Below, piece by piece: positions 7,268-16,893 of a DNA stretch of 64,000 nt. Source of the stretch: Caldimonas manganoxidans ATCC BAA-369 (GTDB taxonomy: Bacteria > Pseudomonadota > Gammaproteobacteria > Burkholderiales > Burkholderiaceae_C). Every line of letters starts with the position of its first letter. Position 1 is the stretch's first letter. The notes below the pieces were generated by a model. That model worked only from the letters and a program-made list of their open reading frames with translations, was not told the DNA's origin and did no database searches. The DNA lies in NCBI RefSeq assembly GCF_000381125.1, contig NZ_KB905932.1:1-64000 (forward strand). Direction: 5' to 3'. A program made the position numbers and the translations under genes.

Positions 7268-10200
7268 TCGGCGCCGCGGCCGTCACGCCCACCCGGCGGA
7301 TGAGCGCCTCGAAGTCCTCGGCCGGCATCGGCCGGCCCAGGTAATGGCCCTGGGCTTCGTGGCAGCCATGTTCACGCAAGAAATCCAGCTGCTCGCGCGT
7401 CTGCACCCCTTCGGCCACCAGCCCCACCTGCAGGGTGTGGGCCATCGCGATCACCGCGGCGGTCAGGCGCGCGTCGCTCGAAGAGCCCGGCACCCCGACC
7501 AGGAAAGACCGGTCGATTTTGAACTTGTCCACCGGCAGCTCGCGCAGGTAGGCCAGGCTGGAGTAGCCAATGCCAAAGTCGTCGATCGCAATCGAGATGC
7601 CCAAAGCGCGCAGCCGCGCCAACACCGTGGCCGTGGACAGGGTGTCGCGCACGATGGCGCTTTCAGTGATTTCCAGCTCCAGACGCCAGGCCGGCAAGGC
7701 CGCGGCCTCCAAGGCGCCTGCCACCGTCTGAAGCAAATCCTCCGACTCGAGTTGGCGCGGTGAGAGGTTCACGGCCACGCGCAAAGGCTGGCCCGTCGCC
7801 TGCTCCCAGCGGCGCGCCTGCATGCACGCTTCTCGCAGCACCCAGGCCCCGATGGGCACGATCAGCCCCGTGTCCTCGGCCAGCATGACGAACTCGCCAG
7901 GCGGCACCAGGCCGTGGCCCGGCCGTTCCCAGCGCAGCAAGGCCTCCGCGCCCACCAGCGCGCCACTGGCACAGTCGAACTGCGGTTGGTAATACACCCG
8001 CATCTCGCCGCGATCGATGGCCTCATGCAGATCATTCTCCATGCGCAGACGATCAGCCGAGTCGCGCGTCATGCTCTCATCGTAGAACTTGACGTTGTTG
8101 CGCCCGGCCGCTTTGGCGTGGTACATCGCCGCATCGGCCGCACGCATCAAAGTGGCCGGGTCGCTGCCCGCTTCGGGGAAGGTCGCCACGCCGATGGAGG
8201 GGGTGACCCGCAGCAAATGAGGCCCCACCTGCATGGGAGCCCCCAGCGCGGCGATCATCTTGCGCGCCACCAGTTGGCAGTCGTCCACATGCGCCACTTT
8301 GGGCAGCAGCACGACGAACTCGTCGCCGCCCATGCGGGCCACCGTGTCCGAGGCGCGCACCGTGGCACGCAGACGCTCGGCCACGATCCTCAGGATGCCA
8401 TCGCCCACGTGATGACCCAGCGAATCGTTGATGTTCTTGAACCGGTCCAGATCGATGAACATCAGCGCCACGCAGTCGCTCTCGCGACGCGCCCGCGTGA
8501 GGGCCGCACTCAGGCGCTCTTGCAGCAACACGCGATTGGGCAGGTCGGTCAAGGCATCGTGGTGCGCCATGTGGCGGATGTGCTCCTCGGCGCGCTTGCG
8601 CTCGGTCACGTCATAGGAGATGCCCAGATAGCCCGCCGGCTCGCCGGCCTCGTTGCTCAAAGCCGTCATCACCAGGATCACCGGCGTGCGACGACCGTCT
8701 TTGCGGATACAGGTCCACTCACGCTCGTCCGGACGGCCCCGCCTGGCGCGGGCGATGAACACCTCCACCCCCGCAGGCACCGGCTCGCCCAGCTCGGCGC
8801 TGAGCTGCGAGGCCCGCAGCGCGATCTCCTGCGGATCGTGATAGAGGGCCGGCGTGGCGCGCCCGACCAGTTCATCGGCGCTGTAGCCCAGCAGCATCTC
8901 GGCCGCCGGGTTCATCGCCTGGATCACGCCGCGCAGATCGAGCGCCACGATCGCAAAGGGAGCGCTGTCGTATATGGTGCGCCGCAAAGCATCGGCACGG
9001 CGCAGCTGGCGTTGCGACTCCTCCATGGCCAGTTCGGTGGCGCGCCGCTCGCTGATGTCGCGCAGCATGGCCACGCGATGGGGCCGGCCATCGAGCTGCA
9101 CGTCGCTGACGGCCAACTCCAAAGGAAAGAGCAGCCCATCGCGGCGCAACCCGGTCACCTCGCGCACCGGGCCGGCCGCCCAGGCCAAGGCCACACCGGC
9201 ACCTTCACGGGCGGTGTCGGTCGGTGGCAGCAGCTCGTTGACACTGGCGCCACGCAACTGCGCTTCGGTGGCGCCGAACATGCGCGCGGCCGCTGCATTC
9301 ACATCGACGATGCGCCCGTCATGGTCGAACGTGATGATGCCATCGACCGTGCCGTCGATCACGCTGCGCAGCCGCGCTTCGCTCTCCTTGGCTTGGCGGC
9401 TCAGGTAGCGCGCCAAGGCGGTGGCCCGCGTATAGCGACCGGCGAACACCCGCAGGGCCATCCACAACACGATGGAGCCGGCCACCCCGCCCAGCAGCAC
9501 CGTCAACGGATAAGGCTCGGTGTACACATCGATCGGGCGGCGCGTGATCACCACCTCCCACATCCGCCCCCCAACGGCCTTCACATGCACCCGCTGATCC
9601 TCGGGCTGGACCTGCGGCGGCGGCTCGTACGGATAGGACCAGACCTCGTCGCCGCGCAACACCACCGCGCGCGGTTCCACCGGCTGACCACTGCGGTAGT
9701 TTTCATCGCCGATGTCGGTGATGCGCACGTGATAACGGCTGGCATCGTGGTCGACCAATGCATAGCGCAACAAATCTGCCGCGCGCAACACCACGCTGAC
9801 CTGCCCCACATGCATCGGCTCGCCGGCGCCGTCCTGCGTCGCCGACGGTTCGGCAAACAACGCCGAGCGGATCACGAAGCCGCGGGTGGGCTCGACCTTT
9901 TGCTGCAGCATCAGCGGGGCCGACAGGGCCGGCCGCCGCGTGTCTCGGGCCCGCTCCAGTGCCGCGCGTCGAGTCGCCTCGGCGGCCTGGTCGTGACCCA
10001 AAGCCGCCTCATTGCCTTGCATCGGCTCGTTGTAGAGCACCGGAAAGTACTCGTCGCGCTGCCCCGGCGGATGGATGCGGAACTCGGGATAGCCCTGAGG
10101 CGAGAGGCTGGTGTCGGCCCGCACCGATGCCTCGAATTGCGCCCGTTCGGCATGGCTCACACGAGGCGCGTACTGCAGCGCCTGCAAGGCCGGATACCGA

Positions 10201-10499
10201 TCCAGCGCCCGCAGCGATCGGAAGTGTTCATGGAATTCGCGCCGGCTGACGTGCTGGCTGGCCTCGAACAGGGCCGACAGGCTACCGGCCAAATCCATGT
10301 AGCGCTCCACCGAGTCCACGATACGCGCCACTTTCTCGCTGGCCACCGCGTCGAACTGCCGGTCATGCTCGTCCCGCAGTGTCTGGGCGCTGTGTTGCCA
10401 GCCCAAGACGCTGGCCAGCACGCCCAGCACCAGCACGAGGTCGGCCAGGCGCCGATAAAACACCGGGCGCTCGGGCGGGTGGGCGGGCAAAGCATCCAT
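7263..10499 (-). CDS. Membrane CHASE-PAS-PAS-GGDEF-EAL protein (cyclic di-GMP turnover)
   Basis: A 1078-residue inner-membrane sensor. One helix lies near residues 17-34 and a second near 331-352. Between them is a periplasmic CHASE-type ligand domain (about 75-260, with RYPALQALQYAPRV). Two PAS domains follow (about 375-490 and 505-635). The GGDEF domain has intact GGDEF (724-728), and RASD (715-718) is placed correctly for a product-inhibition I-site. The EAL domain has EALLRW (852-857), NLSPRQL, ELEITES, IDDFGIGYSSL and DKFKIDRSF, so phosphodiesterase residues also look intact. It is convergent with the ureide operon and probably monocistronic. The ligand is unknown. Confidence 0.93.
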   Translation of the reverse strand: MDALPAHPPERPVFYRRLADLVLVLGVLASVLGWQHSAQTLRDEHDRQFDAVASEKVARIVDSVERYMDLAGSLSALFEASQHVSRREFHEHFRSLRALDRYPALQALQYAPRVSHAERAQFEASVRADTSLSPQGYPEFRIHPPGQRDEYFPVLYNEPMQGNEAALGHDQAAEATRRAALERARDTRRPALSAPLMLQQKVEPTRGFVIRSALFAEPSATQDGAGEPMHVGQVSVVLRAADLLRYALVDHDASRYHVRITDIGDENYRSGQPVEPRAVVLRGDEVWSYPYEPPPQVQPEDQRVHVKAVGGRMWEVVITRRPIDVYTEPYPLTVLLGGVAGSIVLWMALRVFAGRYTRATALARYLSRQAKESEARLRSVIDGTVDGIITFDHDGRIVDVNAAAARMFGATEAQLRGASVNELLPPTDTAREGAGVALAWAAGPVREVTGLRRDGLLFPLELAVSDVQLDGRPHRVAMLRDISERRATELAMEESQRQLRRADALRRTIYDSAPFAIVALDLRGVIQAMNPAAEMLLGYSADELVGRATPALYHDPQEIALRASQLSAELGEPVPAGVEVFIARARRGRPDEREWTCIRKDGRRTPVILVMTALSNEAGEPAGYLGISYDVTERKRAEEHIRHMAHHDALTDLPNRVLLQERLSAALTRARRESDCVALMFIDLDRFKNINDSLGHHVGDGILRIVAERLRATVRASDTVARMGGDEFVVLLPKVAHVDDCQLVARKMIAALGAPMQVGPHLLRVTPSIGVATFPEAGSDPATLMRAADAAMYHAKAAGRNNVKFYDESMTRDSADRLRMENDLHEAIDRGEMRVYYQPQFDCASGALVGAEALLRWERPGHGLVPPGEFVMLAEDTGLIVPIGAWVLREACMQARRWEQATGQPLRVAVNLSPRQLESEDLLQTVAGALEAAALPAWRLELEITESAIVRDTLSTATVLARLRALGISIAIDDFGIGYSSLAYLRELPVDKFKIDRSFLVGVPGSSSDARLTAAVIAMAHTLQVGLVAEGVQTREQLDFLREHGCHEAQGHYLGRPMPAEDFEALIRRVGVTAAAPS

Positions 10500-10625
10500 C
10501 GCACAAGTGTGTGGGGCAGGCGTCGCATGCTACCGTGCCTGAGGGCCTTGCGTGCGCCTCGCCCCGGCACAAAGAAGCCACCCGAGACCTTTGCACGCCC
10601 CCTCGAGCCGCCGGCAGCGCGTGCC

Positions 10626-12263
10626 TCAGCCGCGCTGGCGCAACGCGCGCGACAGCAAGATGACCGGCAGCAAGCCCACCAGCACGATGGCCAGCGAGGG
10701 CAGGGCCGCCTCGCCCAAGCGCTCGTCTTTGGCCATTTGGTAGGCGATCACCGCCAGCGTGTCGCTGTTGAACGGCCGCAGCACGTAGGTCGCCGGCAGC
10801 TCCTTCATCACATCGACGAACACCAGCAGTGCGGCGGCCAGCGCCGAGCGCCGCAGCAGCGGCAGGTGCAGGCGTCCCAGCAAACGCCAGCGGGTGGCCC
10901 CCAGCATGCGCGCCGACTCGTCCAACGTCGTGGGAATGCGGGCATAGCCCGATTCCACCGATTGCAAAGCCACCGCCGAAAACCGCACGAGGTAGGCATA
11001 AATCAGCCCCAGGGCGGTGCCGGTGACCCAAGCCGTCGCCCCGCTGTCGGGCCAATAAGCCTGCACCCAGGCGGCCGGCAACAAGATGCCCACCGCGATC
11101 ACGGCCCCCGGGACCGCATAGCCCAAAGACACCACCCGAGCCATGGCTCGCAACACGGGGCCCGGCCGATCGCGCTGCGCAAAGGCCAGCGCCAGCGCCA
11201 GGCCCACGGCCGCCAGGGCCGCCAGGGCCGCCAGCCGCAAACTCGTCCAGCCCCATTGCGCAAAGCGTGCCCAGGGCAAGCCCAGCTCGGCGTAACGCGC
11301 CTCCTGCCACAGCAGGTGCAGCAACACCCCCACTGGTAGCACGAAGCCCAGCAACACCGGCAGCGCACACAGGACCCAGGCCCAGGCCGCATGCCGGCCC
11401 CGCAGCACGATCGGCCGGGCCTCGGGCCCCTGGGCTGCGCCGGGCCGGGCCGTGGCAAAGCGCAGCCGGCGCTGGGCGCGGCGTTCCAGCCACAGCAGCA
11501 CGGCCACCACCAGCAGCAGCACCGTGGCCAACTGCGCGGCCGCCACCCGATCGTCCATCGACAACCAGGCCCGGTAAATGCCCGTGGTGAAGGTGTTCAG
11601 GCCAAAGTAAGACACCACCCCAAAATCGGCCAGGGTTTCCATGAGGGCCAAAGCGACGCCCGCCGCCAGCGCCGGGCGGGCCAAGGGCAGCGCCACGGTG
11701 CGCACCCGGCGCACCACCCCGGCGCCCAACAGACGAGCCGCCTCCATCAACTGCACGCCGCGCTCGGCCAAGGCCGCGCGCGTCAAGAGATAGGCATAGG
11801 GATACAGGCAAAAAACGAACATCAGCACCGCCCCCCACAGGCTGCGCACATCGGGCAACAAGCGCTGCGACGAGCCACTCCAGGCCCGCCAGGCGGTCTC
11901 CAGCGGTCCGCTGTACTGCAGGAAGTCGGTATAGGCATACGCCAGCACATAGGCGGGCATGGCCAAGGGCAGCAACAGCGCCCACTCGAAGATGCGCCGC
12001 CCCGGAAAATCGAACAAGGTCACGGCCGCCGCCGTCAGCCCGCCGACCACCGCCACCCCGAGCGCCACCCACAGCGACAGCCACAGCGAGGTCCAGGCAT
12101 AGCTTGGCAACACGGTGCTGGCCTGATGCCGCAACACCTCCAGGCTGGCGGCATCGAAGCTCAGCCAGGAACCGAAGATCGCCAACACCGGCAAAGCCAG
12201 CACCAGGGTCACGAGGCTCAGCAATCGCATGGCAAAAGGCGCAGGCCGGGCCAGCCGGGACAA
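10626..12263 (-). CDS. ABC transporter permease, Fe(III) type (FbpB-like)
   Basis: A 545-residue protein with about twelve hydrophobic helices in two homologous halves, as in fused FbpB/SfuB permeases. The EAA-like coupling loops are visible as RLLGAGVVRRVRTVALPLARPAL in the first half and RMLGATRWRLLGRLHLPLL in the second. It is divergent from the ATPase gene at 12405, which is the likely partner. No periplasmic binding protein lies next to it. Family members import ferric iron and some import other substrates, so specificity is inferred from resemblance alone. Confidence 0.88.
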   Translation of the reverse strand: MSRLARPAPFAMRLLSLVTLVLALPVLAIFGSWLSFDAASLEVLRHQASTVLPSYAWTSLWLSLWVALGVAVVGGLTAAAVTLFDFPGRRIFEWALLLPLAMPAYVLAYAYTDFLQYSGPLETAWRAWSGSSQRLLPDVRSLWGAVLMFVFCLYPYAYLLTRAALAERGVQLMEAARLLGAGVVRRVRTVALPLARPALAAGVALALMETLADFGVVSYFGLNTFTTGIYRAWLSMDDRVAAAQLATVLLLVVAVLLWLERRAQRRLRFATARPGAAQGPEARPIVLRGRHAAWAWVLCALPVLLGFVLPVGVLLHLLWQEARYAELGLPWARFAQWGWTSLRLAALAALAAVGLALALAFAQRDRPGPVLRAMARVVSLGYAVPGAVIAVGILLPAAWVQAYWPDSGATAWVTGTALGLIYAYLVRFSAVALQSVESGYARIPTTLDESARMLGATRWRLLGRLHLPLLRRSALAAALLVFVDVMKELPATYVLRPFNSDTLAVIAYQMAKDERLGEAALPSLAIVLVGLLPVILLSRALRQRG

Positions 12264-12404
12264 AGCCCGCCGGCAGTCCTGACCCAGGTCAGGCCGGAAT
12301 GCGAAAAGTAATCATTTGTTTTGAAGGCTCTATCATAGGGGCTGTCCCGCCCGCCCCTCGGCGTCAGCGTCCGGCAGGCCATCACGCCACCGACCGTCAT
12401 TCCC

Positions 12405-13493
12405 ATGTTTCTCGAGATACAGCAACTTTGCGTGCGCTATGCCAGCGCGCAGTCTTCCCATCCTGCCGTGCAGGGGCTCAGCCTGGTCCTGCCCGAAGGA
12501 CAGATCGGTGCGCTCATCGGCCCATCGGGTTGCGGCAAAACCTCGATGCTGCGTGCCATCGCGGGGCTCGAACGCATCGCCGGCGGGCGCATCGCCATTG
12601 GCCAGCAAGTGCTCAGCGCCGCCCAGCCCGGGCAGCCCGCAGTGCATCTGCCGCCCGAGCAGCGGCGCATAGGCATGGTGTTCCAGGATTACGCCCTCTT
12701 TCCCCACCTCAACGTCAGCGAGAACGTCGCCTTTGGCATCGCCCACCTGCCACGCCGCCAGCGCGAGGCCCGTGTGGCCGAAATGCTCGAGCTCGTCGGC
12801 CTGGGCCCGGAGGCGGCCCGCTACCCGCATCAGCTGTCCGGGGGGCAGCAACAGCGCATCGCGCTGGCCCGGGCCCTGGCGCCGGCCCCGCGCCTGCTGC
12901 TGCTGGACGAACCCTTCTCCAACCTCGACGTGGACCTGCGAGAGCGCCTGGCCCAGGAGGTGCGCGGCATCTTGAAGCGCTCGGGCACCACCGCCTTGCT
13001 CGTCACACACGACCAGATGGAGGCCTTCGCCGTGGCCGACCTGATCGGCGTGATGCACCAAGGCCAGCTGGAACAATGGGACACTGCCTACCAGCTCTAC
13101 CACCGGCCGGCCACCCGCTTCGTGGCCGACTTCATCGGACACGGGGTTTTCACCCCGGCGCGCATCGTGCAGCAGCCCGGCGGACCGGTGGTGCGCACCC
13201 CGCTGGGCGACCTGGTCGATGTGGAGGAATGCCCGCTGCCCAGCGCCTACCCAGGCGGCGAATGCGACGTGCTGCTGCGCGCCGACGACATCGTCCACGA
13301 CGACCAGGCCCCGGTGAAAGCTCGGATCGAGCGCAAAGCCTTCCGTGGCGCCGAATTCCTCTACACCCTGCGGCTGGCCAGCGGAGAGATCATTCTGGCC
13401 CATGTGCCGTCCCATCACGACCATGCCGTGGGCGATTGGATCGGCATCCGCCCCGAGGTCGATCACGTCGTGACCTTTCCGCGCCAACCCTGA
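12405..13493 (+). CDS. ABC transporter ATP-binding protein, Fe(III)/spermidine-type (FbpC-like)
   Basis: A 362-residue ATPase with Walker A GPSGCGKTS, Q-loop VFQDYALFPHL, signature LSGGQQQRIALARAL, Walker B LLLLDEPFSNLD and switch LVTHDQMEAF. The roughly 120-residue C-terminal part fits the TOBE regulatory domain of this class. The intergenic region to the divergent permease (12264-12404) has an AT-rich patch, AGTAATCATTTG (12308-12319), resembling half of a Fur box; this is weak evidence for iron control. Together the two genes give a transporter lacking only its binding protein. Confidence 0.9.
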   Translation: MFLEIQQLCVRYASAQSSHPAVQGLSLVLPEGQIGALIGPSGCGKTSMLRAIAGLERIAGGRIAIGQQVLSAAQPGQPAVHLPPEQRRIGMVFQDYALFPHLNVSENVAFGIAHLPRRQREARVAEMLELVGLGPEAARYPHQLSGGQQQRIALARALAPAPRLLLLDEPFSNLDVDLRERLAQEVRGILKRSGTTALLVTHDQMEAFAVADLIGVMHQGQLEQWDTAYQLYHRPATRFVADFIGHGVFTPARIVQQPGGPVVRTPLGDLVDVEECPLPSAYPGGECDVLLRADDIVHDDQAPVKARIERKAFRGAEFLYTLRLASGEIILAHVPSHHDHAVGDWIGIRPEVDHVVTFPRQP

Positions 13494-13640
13494 GGGCCTC
13501 CCGGGGCACTGCCCGTGCAACTTTCCTGCCCCTGAGGGCGTCCAAGCCAACAGCCTGACCCTATACTGAGTGTCACGTGTTGTGCCTCATTTGTGCCTTA
13601 TGGCAGCAACGCGGTTTCGCTGAAAAGGACCAGGACCGTC

Positions 13641-15083
13641 ATGGGTGCCAAATTCAAGATCGCAGGCTGGGTGGCCATCGGAGCCCTGGCCGGTGCCCTC
13701 ACCACGATGCAGCTGCAGGCCACGGCGCGCAATGCTCTGGCGCCGCTGCCGCTGGAAGAGATGCAGCAGCTGGCCGCAGTGTTCGGCATGATCAAATCCG
13801 ACTATGTCGAACCGGTGGATGAGAAAAAGCTCATCACCGATGCCATCAGCGGCATGGTCTCAGGGTTGGACCCGCATTCCCAATACTTCGACAAAAAGAG
13901 CTTCAAGGAATTCCGGGAAGGCACCAGCGGCCGCTTCGTCGGCGTGGGCATCGAAATCGGCATGGAAGACGGCCTGGTGCGTGTGGTGTCGCCCATCGAA
14001 GGCTCGCCGGCTTTCCGCGCCGGCCTGAAAACCGGCGACCTGATCACCCGCATCGACGACACCCCGGTCAAAGGCATGACCATCGACCAGGCGGTCAAAC
14101 GCATCCGCGGTGAGCCCAACACCAAAGTCATTCTGACGATCTTCCGCAAGAGCGAAAGCCGCACCTTCCCGGTGACGATCACCCGCGAGGAAATCCGCGT
14201 GCAAAGCGTGCGCGGACGCATCATCGAGCCCGGCTATGCCTGGCTGCGCATCAGTCAGTTCCAAGACCGCACCATCGAAGACTTCGCCCGCAAGCTCGAA
14301 GAACTGTTCAAGGCCGAGCCACACATGAAAGGCTTGGTGTTGGACCTGCGCAACGACCCAGGCGGCCTGCTCGAAGGCGCGGTGGCCGTGTCGGCCGCCT
14401 TCTTGCCGCGTGATGCGGTCGTGGTCACCACCAACGGCCAGATCCCCGAGTCCAAGGCCACCTTCAAGGCCGCGCCGGAATACTACGTGCGCCGCGGCGG
14501 CAGCGACCCCCTGCGCCGCTTGCCCGAGGCGGTCAAGACCGTGCCGCTGGTGGTGCTGGTCAACGAAGGCTCGGCCTCGGCCAGCGAGATCGTCGCCGGC
14601 GCCCTGCAAGACCACAAGCGCGCCATCATCATGGGCTCGCAAACCTTCGGCAAGGGGTCGGTGCAGACGGTGCGCCAACTGACGGCCGACACGGCGCTGA
14701 AGCTGACGACCGCGCGCTACTACACCCCTTCCGGGCGCTCCATCCAAGCCACGGGCATCGTGCCCGACCTGATGATCGACGAAACCCCCGAGGGCAATGT
14801 GTTCAGCGCCCTGCGCACGCGCGAGGTCGATCTCACGCGCCATCTCGAAAACGACCATGGCGACAAACAGGACCCGGCGCGCGCCAAAGCGCGCGAGGAA
14901 GCGCTCAAGCGCCTCGAAGAAGAAGCCGCTCGGCAAAGCCAAGTGCCGCAGCGCACCCTGCCCGAGTTCGGCAGCGCCGAGGACTTCCAGCTGCAGCAGG
15001 CCCTCAACCGACTCAAGGGGCAGCCCGTGATCGTCTCCAAGACACTGACCGAGCGCAAGCCCGACAGCACCCAATCCAACTGA
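13641..15083 (+). CDS. Carboxy-terminal processing protease, S41 family (CtpA-like)
   Basis: A 480-residue periplasmic or membrane-anchored serine protease that trims or degrades envelope proteins. The N-terminal hydrophobic segment (residues about 5-30) looks like a signal anchor. A PDZ domain follows, with RAGLKTGDLITRIDD near residue 130. The catalytic region shows GSASASEIVAGAL (Ser nucleophile) and FGKGSVQT (general-base Lys), then the YYTPSGRSIQ strand typical of the family. The ATG at 13641 is preferred over the upstream in-frame one because the hydrophobic segment follows it directly. A TATACT box lies at 13562-13567. A good terminator follows at 15113. Confidence 0.93.
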   Translation: MGAKFKIAGWVAIGALAGALTTMQLQATARNALAPLPLEEMQQLAAVFGMIKSDYVEPVDEKKLITDAISGMVSGLDPHSQYFDKKSFKEFREGTSGRFVGVGIEIGMEDGLVRVVSPIEGSPAFRAGLKTGDLITRIDDTPVKGMTIDQAVKRIRGEPNTKVILTIFRKSESRTFPVTITREEIRVQSVRGRIIEPGYAWLRISQFQDRTIEDFARKLEELFKAEPHMKGLVLDLRNDPGGLLEGAVAVSAAFLPRDAVVVTTNGQIPESKATFKAAPEYYVRRGGSDPLRRLPEAVKTVPLVVLVNEGSASASEIVAGALQDHKRAIIMGSQTFGKGSVQTVRQLTADTALKLTTARYYTPSGRSIQATGIVPDLMIDETPEGNVFSALRTREVDLTRHLENDHGDKQDPARAKAREEALKRLEEEAARQSQVPQRTLPEFGSAEDFQLQQALNRLKGQPVIVSKTLTERKPDSTQSN

Positions 15084-15112
15084 TCCCGCGCCCCAACCCC
15101 AGACACGCCACG

Positions 15113-15135
15113 CGCCCGCCTCGTGCGGGCGTTTT
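15113..15135 (+). terminator. Rho-independent terminator after the S41 protease gene
   Basis: CGCCCGC (15113-15119), loop CTCGT, then GCGGGCG (15125-15131), followed by TTTT. The position 30 bp after the protease stop fits a terminator; the next gene starts 18 bp further on. Confidence 0.82.
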
Positions 15136-15152
15136 CGCCTTATGCTGCCAGC

Positions 15153-15941
15153 ATGAACGACGACCAGCTCTTGCGCTACAGCCGCCACATCCTGCTCGAA
15201 GAGCTCGGCGTGGATGGCCAGCAACGCCTGCTCGACAGCCATGCGTTGGTGATCGGCGCCGGCGGCCTGGGCTCGCCGGTGGCCTACTATCTGGGCACCG
15301 CCGGCGTGGGCCGCCTCACGGTGGTGGACCACGACACCGTGGACCTGACCAATCTGCAGCGTCAGATCCTCCATGACCTCTCGCGGCTGGGTCGGCCCAA
15401 GGCCGAGTCGGCAGCGCAGCGCATCGCGTCGATCAACCCTGACGTGCAGGTGCAGGCCCTGTGCGAGCGCGCCGACGAAGCCCGCTTGCACCAACTGGTG
15501 GCCACCGCCGACGTGGTGCTCGACTGCTCCGACAACTTTGCCACCCGTCACGCCATCAACCGCGCCTGCGTGGCGCACGGCAAACCGCTGGTGGCCGGTG
15601 CGGCCATCCGCTTCGACGGCCAGATCGCCGTGTACGACCCGCGCGATGCGGCCAGCCCCTGCTATGCCTGCGTGTTCCCGCCCGAGCAGTCCTTCGAAGA
15701 GGTGCGCTGCGCCACGATGGGCGTGTTCGCACCGCTGGTGGGCATCATCGGCAGCATGCAAGCCGCCGAAGCGCTCAAATTGCTGGCTGGCGTGGGAGGG
15801 GCGCTGGCCGGGCGGCTGCAGATGCTCGATGCCCGTCGCATGGAATGGACCGAGATCCGCGTGGCTCGTCATCCCGAATGCCCGGTGTGCCATGCACGGT
15901 CATCACAGACCCAGCCCGCGGCCGAAGCCGGCATCCGCTAA
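15153..15941 (+). CDS. MoeB/ThiF-type E1-like sulfur-carrier adenylyltransferase
   Basis: A 262-residue ATP-dependent enzyme that adenylates the C-terminus of a ubiquitin-like sulfur carrier (MoaD or ThiS) for molybdopterin or thiazole synthesis. The nucleotide-binding loop GAGGLGSPVAYYL is near residue 37. VDLTNLQRQILH and CSDNFATRHAIN are further E1-like motifs. Two zinc cysteine pairs are visible, CYAC and CPVC. The start at 15153 begins MNDDQLLRYSRH, the conserved family opening; the upstream in-frame ATG would overlap the terminator. Whether it serves MoaD or ThiS cannot be told here. Confidence 0.92.
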   Translation: MNDDQLLRYSRHILLEELGVDGQQRLLDSHALVIGAGGLGSPVAYYLGTAGVGRLTVVDHDTVDLTNLQRQILHDLSRLGRPKAESAAQRIASINPDVQVQALCERADEARLHQLVATADVVLDCSDNFATRHAINRACVAHGKPLVAGAAIRFDGQIAVYDPRDAASPCYACVFPPEQSFEEVRCATMGVFAPLVGIIGSMQAAEALKLLAGVGGALAGRLQMLDARRMEWTEIRVARHPECPVCHARSSQTQPAAEAGIR

Positions 15942-15980
15942 GCTTTCGACCCTTTACCCCGACGACGACACAAGCCCGGC

Positions 15981-16886
15981 ATGGACGACAAGCGCCAGGA
16001 ACTCAAAGCCCGCAACTTTCCGACGGCCCAGGACGACGCGGCCGCCGTGGCCAGCCTGCCCCGCTACGGCGGCCCCGACAGCGCCTACCGCCTGGCGTTC
16101 ATCGACGAGGACTTCCTGCTGCGCGAGGAATTGCGCCCGGTGCGCATGCAGCTCGAACTGCTCAAACCCGAGTTGGTGCAACAGCAGCACGGGATCGAGT
16201 CGACGATCGTGATCTTCGGCAGCGCCCGCATCCTGCCCGCCGATGTCGCACGCCAAGCCCTGGAGCAGGCGCAACGCAGTGGGGATGCCCAAGCCATCGC
16301 ACGGGCGCAATCGCGTCTGCGCATGTCGCATTACTACGAAGAAGCACGTCGCTTCGCCGCCCTGGTCACCGAGGCGTCCAAGCGCCTGAGCCCGCCGATC
16401 TACGTGGTCACCGGTGGCGGCCCCGGCATCATGGAGGCCGGCAACCGCGGCGCCCATGAAGCCGGCGGCAAGAGCATCGGCCTGAACATCGTGCTGCCCC
16501 ACGAACAGGAGCCCAACCCCTACATCACCCCGCAGTTGTGCTTCCTGTTCCACTATTTCGGCCTGCGCAAGATGCACTTCCTGATGCGGGCCATTGCCCT
16601 GGTGTGTTTTCCCGGGGGCTTCGGCACGCTCGACGAACTGTTCGAGGTGCTCACGCTGGTACAAACTCGCAAGAGTCGCAAGCGTCCGGTGCTGCTGTTC
16701 GGACGCGAGTTCTGGAGCCGCCTCATCAACTTCGACGTGCTCGTCGAAGAAGGCATGATCGCGCCCGAAGATCTACAGCTGTTCCAGTACGTCGAGACCG
16801 CCGAAGAAGCCTGGCAAGCCATTGCCGAAGCCTATGGCCTGGATGCACCGCCCAGCACCAGCGGTGCCTTTGCCGACGATTTCTGA
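15981..16886 (+). CDS. LOG family (TIGR00730-like) Rossmann-fold protein
   Basis: A 301-residue protein with the LOG signature PGGFGTLDE near residue 212, after VVTGGGPGIMEAGNRGA and SIGLNIVLPHEQ. LOG proteins are often mis-labelled lysine decarboxylases; characterised members are nucleoside-5'-monophosphate phosphoribohydrolases that release free nucleobases. It has a longer N-terminal extension (about 65 residues) than minimal LOG proteins. It lies 39 bp after the MoeB-like gene and 7 bp before arginase, so probably shares a transcript with arginase. Confidence 0.88.
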   Translation: MDDKRQELKARNFPTAQDDAAAVASLPRYGGPDSAYRLAFIDEDFLLREELRPVRMQLELLKPELVQQQHGIESTIVIFGSARILPADVARQALEQAQRSGDAQAIARAQSRLRMSHYYEEARRFAALVTEASKRLSPPIYVVTGGGPGIMEAGNRGAHEAGGKSIGLNIVLPHEQEPNPYITPQLCFLFHYFGLRKMHFLMRAIALVCFPGGFGTLDELFEVLTLVQTRKSRKRPVLLFGREFWSRLINFDVLVEEGMIAPEDLQLFQYVETAEEAWQAIAEAYGLDAPPSTSGAFADDF

Positions 16887-16893
16887 TCTCACC

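Noticed and set aside
7914-11339. Very long forward-strand open frame opposite the c-di-GMP protein and permease genes
   Set aside because: His/Gln/Arg-rich composition without motifs; an antisense shadow caused by high GC. The reverse strand encodes recognisable domains.
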